A DNA stretch of 64,000 bases from Archaeoglobus sp. JdFR-27 (GTDB lineage: Archaea; Halobacteriota; Archaeoglobi; Archaeoglobales; Archaeoglobaceae), in contig MTMO01000012.1 in NCBI GenBank assembly GCA_002011235.1, forward strand, positions 49,835 through 113,834, given 5' to 3'. The notes beneath the pieces were generated by a model. The model was not told the origin of the DNA. It saw only the letters and a program-made list of their open reading frames with translations, and did no database searches. Position 1 is the stretch's first letter. Every line of letters starts with the position of its first letter. The translations under genes and the position numbers were made by a program. This document shows positions 62,756 to 64,000 of this stretch, piece after piece.

Positions 62756-63132
62756 GGAGGAAGTTCGGAAAAAGATTAAGGAAATTCTGGTCAAAAAAGA
62801 GGAGGTCATCTTTGCGTATCTTCACGGTAGCTTTAACGAGATATTTCAGGGATGTTGATGTCGCAGTTTACGTTGACGAGAATAAAGTAGGAAATTTTTT
62901 GGAGTATGAATTGAGGCTCTCCAAAGAAATCGAGAGCACCATAAGATTGCAAGTTGACGTTAAAGTTCTGAATTCAGCACCACTGAGCTTTAAGTATAGG
63001 GTTATTAAGGGTGAGCTGTTGATCAGCAAGAACGAAGAAATTAGACTTGGATTCATCGAGAGAATTTTAATGGAATATTTAGACTTCAAACCGATTGAAG
63101 ATAGAATCATAAAGGAGATACTGGCTACTTAA
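62745..63132 (+). pseudogene. MntA-like nucleotidyltransferase antitoxin, frameshifted
   Basis: A TTG at 62745 opens TDKEEVRKKIKEILVKKEE and then VIFAYLHGSF, the start of a minimal nucleotidyltransferase. One extra base after the GSF codons breaks the frame, and the next frame continues RYFRDVDVAVYVDENK, restoring the GSx(n)DxD active site, and runs to 63132. It would normally AMPylate HepT. An ATG-less 106-codon frame from 62812 is what remains open. Overlap with hepT shows it was a coupled pair. Confidence 0.65.
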
Positions 63133-63140
63133 AAGCTTGA

Positions 63141-63311
63141 AACAGAGTTGAGCAGGAGGATTATCTAAGAGCTTTGCTAATTGCTAAGGAGAAAAATGTT
63201 AGTGTAAACGACGCGTTAGCTTATTTGAAGATGATGGAAATCAATGTTAAAGAAGTTTACACTTTCGACAATCACTTCAAGAATCTGGATGTTACAATCG
63301 TGCAGGAATGA
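63141..63311 (+). pseudogene. VapC-type PIN toxin, C-terminal fragment
   Basis: A frame without start codon reads EDYLRALLIAKEKNVSVNDA, then LAYLKMMEINVKEVYTFDNH and on to IVQE-stop, the C-terminal third of a PIN-domain RNase, with the acidic ND and the TFDNHF motif. The N-terminal catalytic part is absent. It starts about ten bases after the MntA remnant. Confidence 0.6.
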
Positions 63312-63583
63312 GTTCTAAGGGAGAGAATCTTTAAGAAGGTGTGACTGTTATGAATTAACCAAGCAATCCCGAGTGTAATAAAGTGTAATTCCAATACGTT
63401 CAAAGAGTAACATTGAGCAAAGTCAGTTTGTGGTGGTATCTATCCGGTTAAAGGAAGGGCTGAGAAGAGGATTTATGAGATAGCTAAATGGCTGATAGAA
63501 GGTATGAGGTTCACTGGTTCGAGATAAGGTGGTGAGACAGTAGATAGAAACATATCTAACGCTTTAGATGGTGTATACAGATT
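63312..63583. other. Degenerate interval within the toxin-antitoxin graveyard
   Basis: No intact gene is present. A short protein-like piece, VCGGIYPVKGRAEKRIYEIA followed by KWLIEGMRFTGSR-stop (about 63423-63527), lies behind stops in frame and has no start. I cannot assign it to a family. Confidence 0.4.
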
Positions 63584-63785
63584 ATGCCAAAGCAAATTAT
63601 GATTGAGGTACCCAACTGGATTGATGAGGATTACGTTACAGAAATAGTTAGGAAACTGATAGAAGTAGAGACGCAGAGGAGAGAAATTGTAGAGAGAGAT
63701 CTCAAAAAACTCGAACTAACCGGGAATGATTTAGAGGATTTTGAAAGATTTAGGGATGAATTATGGAAAAAGAGGAAAAATACTT
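63584..63785 (+). pseudogene. VapB-type antitoxin, probably ending in a broken junction
   Basis: PKQIMIEVPNWIDEDYVTEI and the following helical part, ending near ELWKKRK, have the composition and length of archaeal VapB antitoxins. An ATG at 63584 starts the frame. A vapC start (ATG at 63763) overlaps its end as usual. The antitoxin frame then runs on into unrelated sequence, so its natural stop has probably been lost. Part of the protein may still be made. Confidence 0.5.
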
Positions 63786-63840
63786 CCCATTGTAGACTCC
63801 AGTATACTCTTTTCATACTTCATGCTTTCCCGGCCATACA
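63763..63840 (+). pseudogene. VapC toxin, N-terminal fragment with frameshift
   Basis: The ATG at 63763 opens MEKEEKYFP, then a one-base shift leads to PIVDSSILFSYFM in another frame, the first strand and catalytic aspartate of a PIN domain. After about 63830 the sequence no longer resembles a PIN protein and reads SRPYTFTAGEYVGKRRRVF, so a further junction is likely. The rest of the window to 64000 holds no clear gene. Confidence 0.5.
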
Positions 63841-64000
63841 CCTTCACAGCAGGAGAATACGTAGGAAAAAGAAGGCGCGTATTCCGATATAATCCTACTA
63901 AGATACTCATAAAAGCTCACATGTTCTTTTGCGGAAATTCAAAACCTAACAAGATGCAAAGGATAACCAGGGTGTATTTAATCTTATAAGTAATAAATTA

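Overview
The window is euryarchaeal chromosome. It carries archaeal-only or archaeal-type genes: class V FBP aldolase/phosphatase, pantoate kinase, aEF-1beta, XPD helicase, a PINc-KH ATPase, a presenilin homologue and PGF-CTERM surface proteins. Promoters have the archaeal TATA form, often with leaderless starts. The methanofuran genes (mfnF-mfnE), an HdrA-MvhD fusion and a siroheme-directed hem cluster point to a C1-pathway euryarchaeon. A sulfate- or metal-reducing member of the Archaeoglobales is my best guess, as an inference from gene content only. No rRNA, tRNA, CRISPR array or intact transposon was found.

Layout. (1) 0-24.6 kb is dense housekeeping: a transporter, FBPase, serB, an HdrA/polyferredoxin electron-transfer pair, CoA synthesis (coaBC and pantoate kinase), an Lrp regulator, an archaeal lipid synthase, truA, two DHH phosphoesterases, aspartate kinase, a THUMP protein, XPD and TrpB2. 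(2) 24.6-25.7 kb is a scar holding decayed ORFs and a 50-residue membrane protein. (3) 26.0-31.4 kb is the tetrapyrrole operon hemA-hemB-hemL-hemC-uroporphyrinogen III methyltransferase. (4) 32.2-36.4 kb holds an AAA ATPase, an MBL hydrolase, the methanofuran genes mfnF-mfnE, a zinc-ribbon protein and aEF-1beta. (5) 36.6-40.65 kb is an accessory island of secreted metzincin proteases and membrane proteins, duplicated in tandem and partly decayed. (6) 40.8-49 kb is again core: TrmJ-like methylase, HTH-CBS regulator, NOG1, presenilin, PINc ATPase and hisI. (7) 49.2-55.9 kb is a MoxR/DUF58/DUF4350/DUF4129 membrane-associated cluster; a divergent two-gene unit appears to share one palindromic TATA box with it. 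(8) 56-62.3 kb has a DUF1616 membrane protein, a possible ferritin-like protein and two PGF-CTERM surface proteins with Thr-Pro stalks. (9) 62.3-64 kb holds a candidate structured RNA and a graveyard of toxin-antitoxin genes (HepT/MntA and VapBC remnants).

Short tandem duplications (8-19 bp units, 2-6 copies) recur at gene boundaries. 12-bp units also expand in frame inside genes. The less ordinary parts are the metzincin cassette, the symmetric promoter of the MoxR cluster, the inverted-repeat operator of the HTH-CBS regulator, and the repeat behaviour. Starts were moved from the longest possible ORF where a Shine-Dalgarno motif or leaderless TATA spacing favoured another codon.
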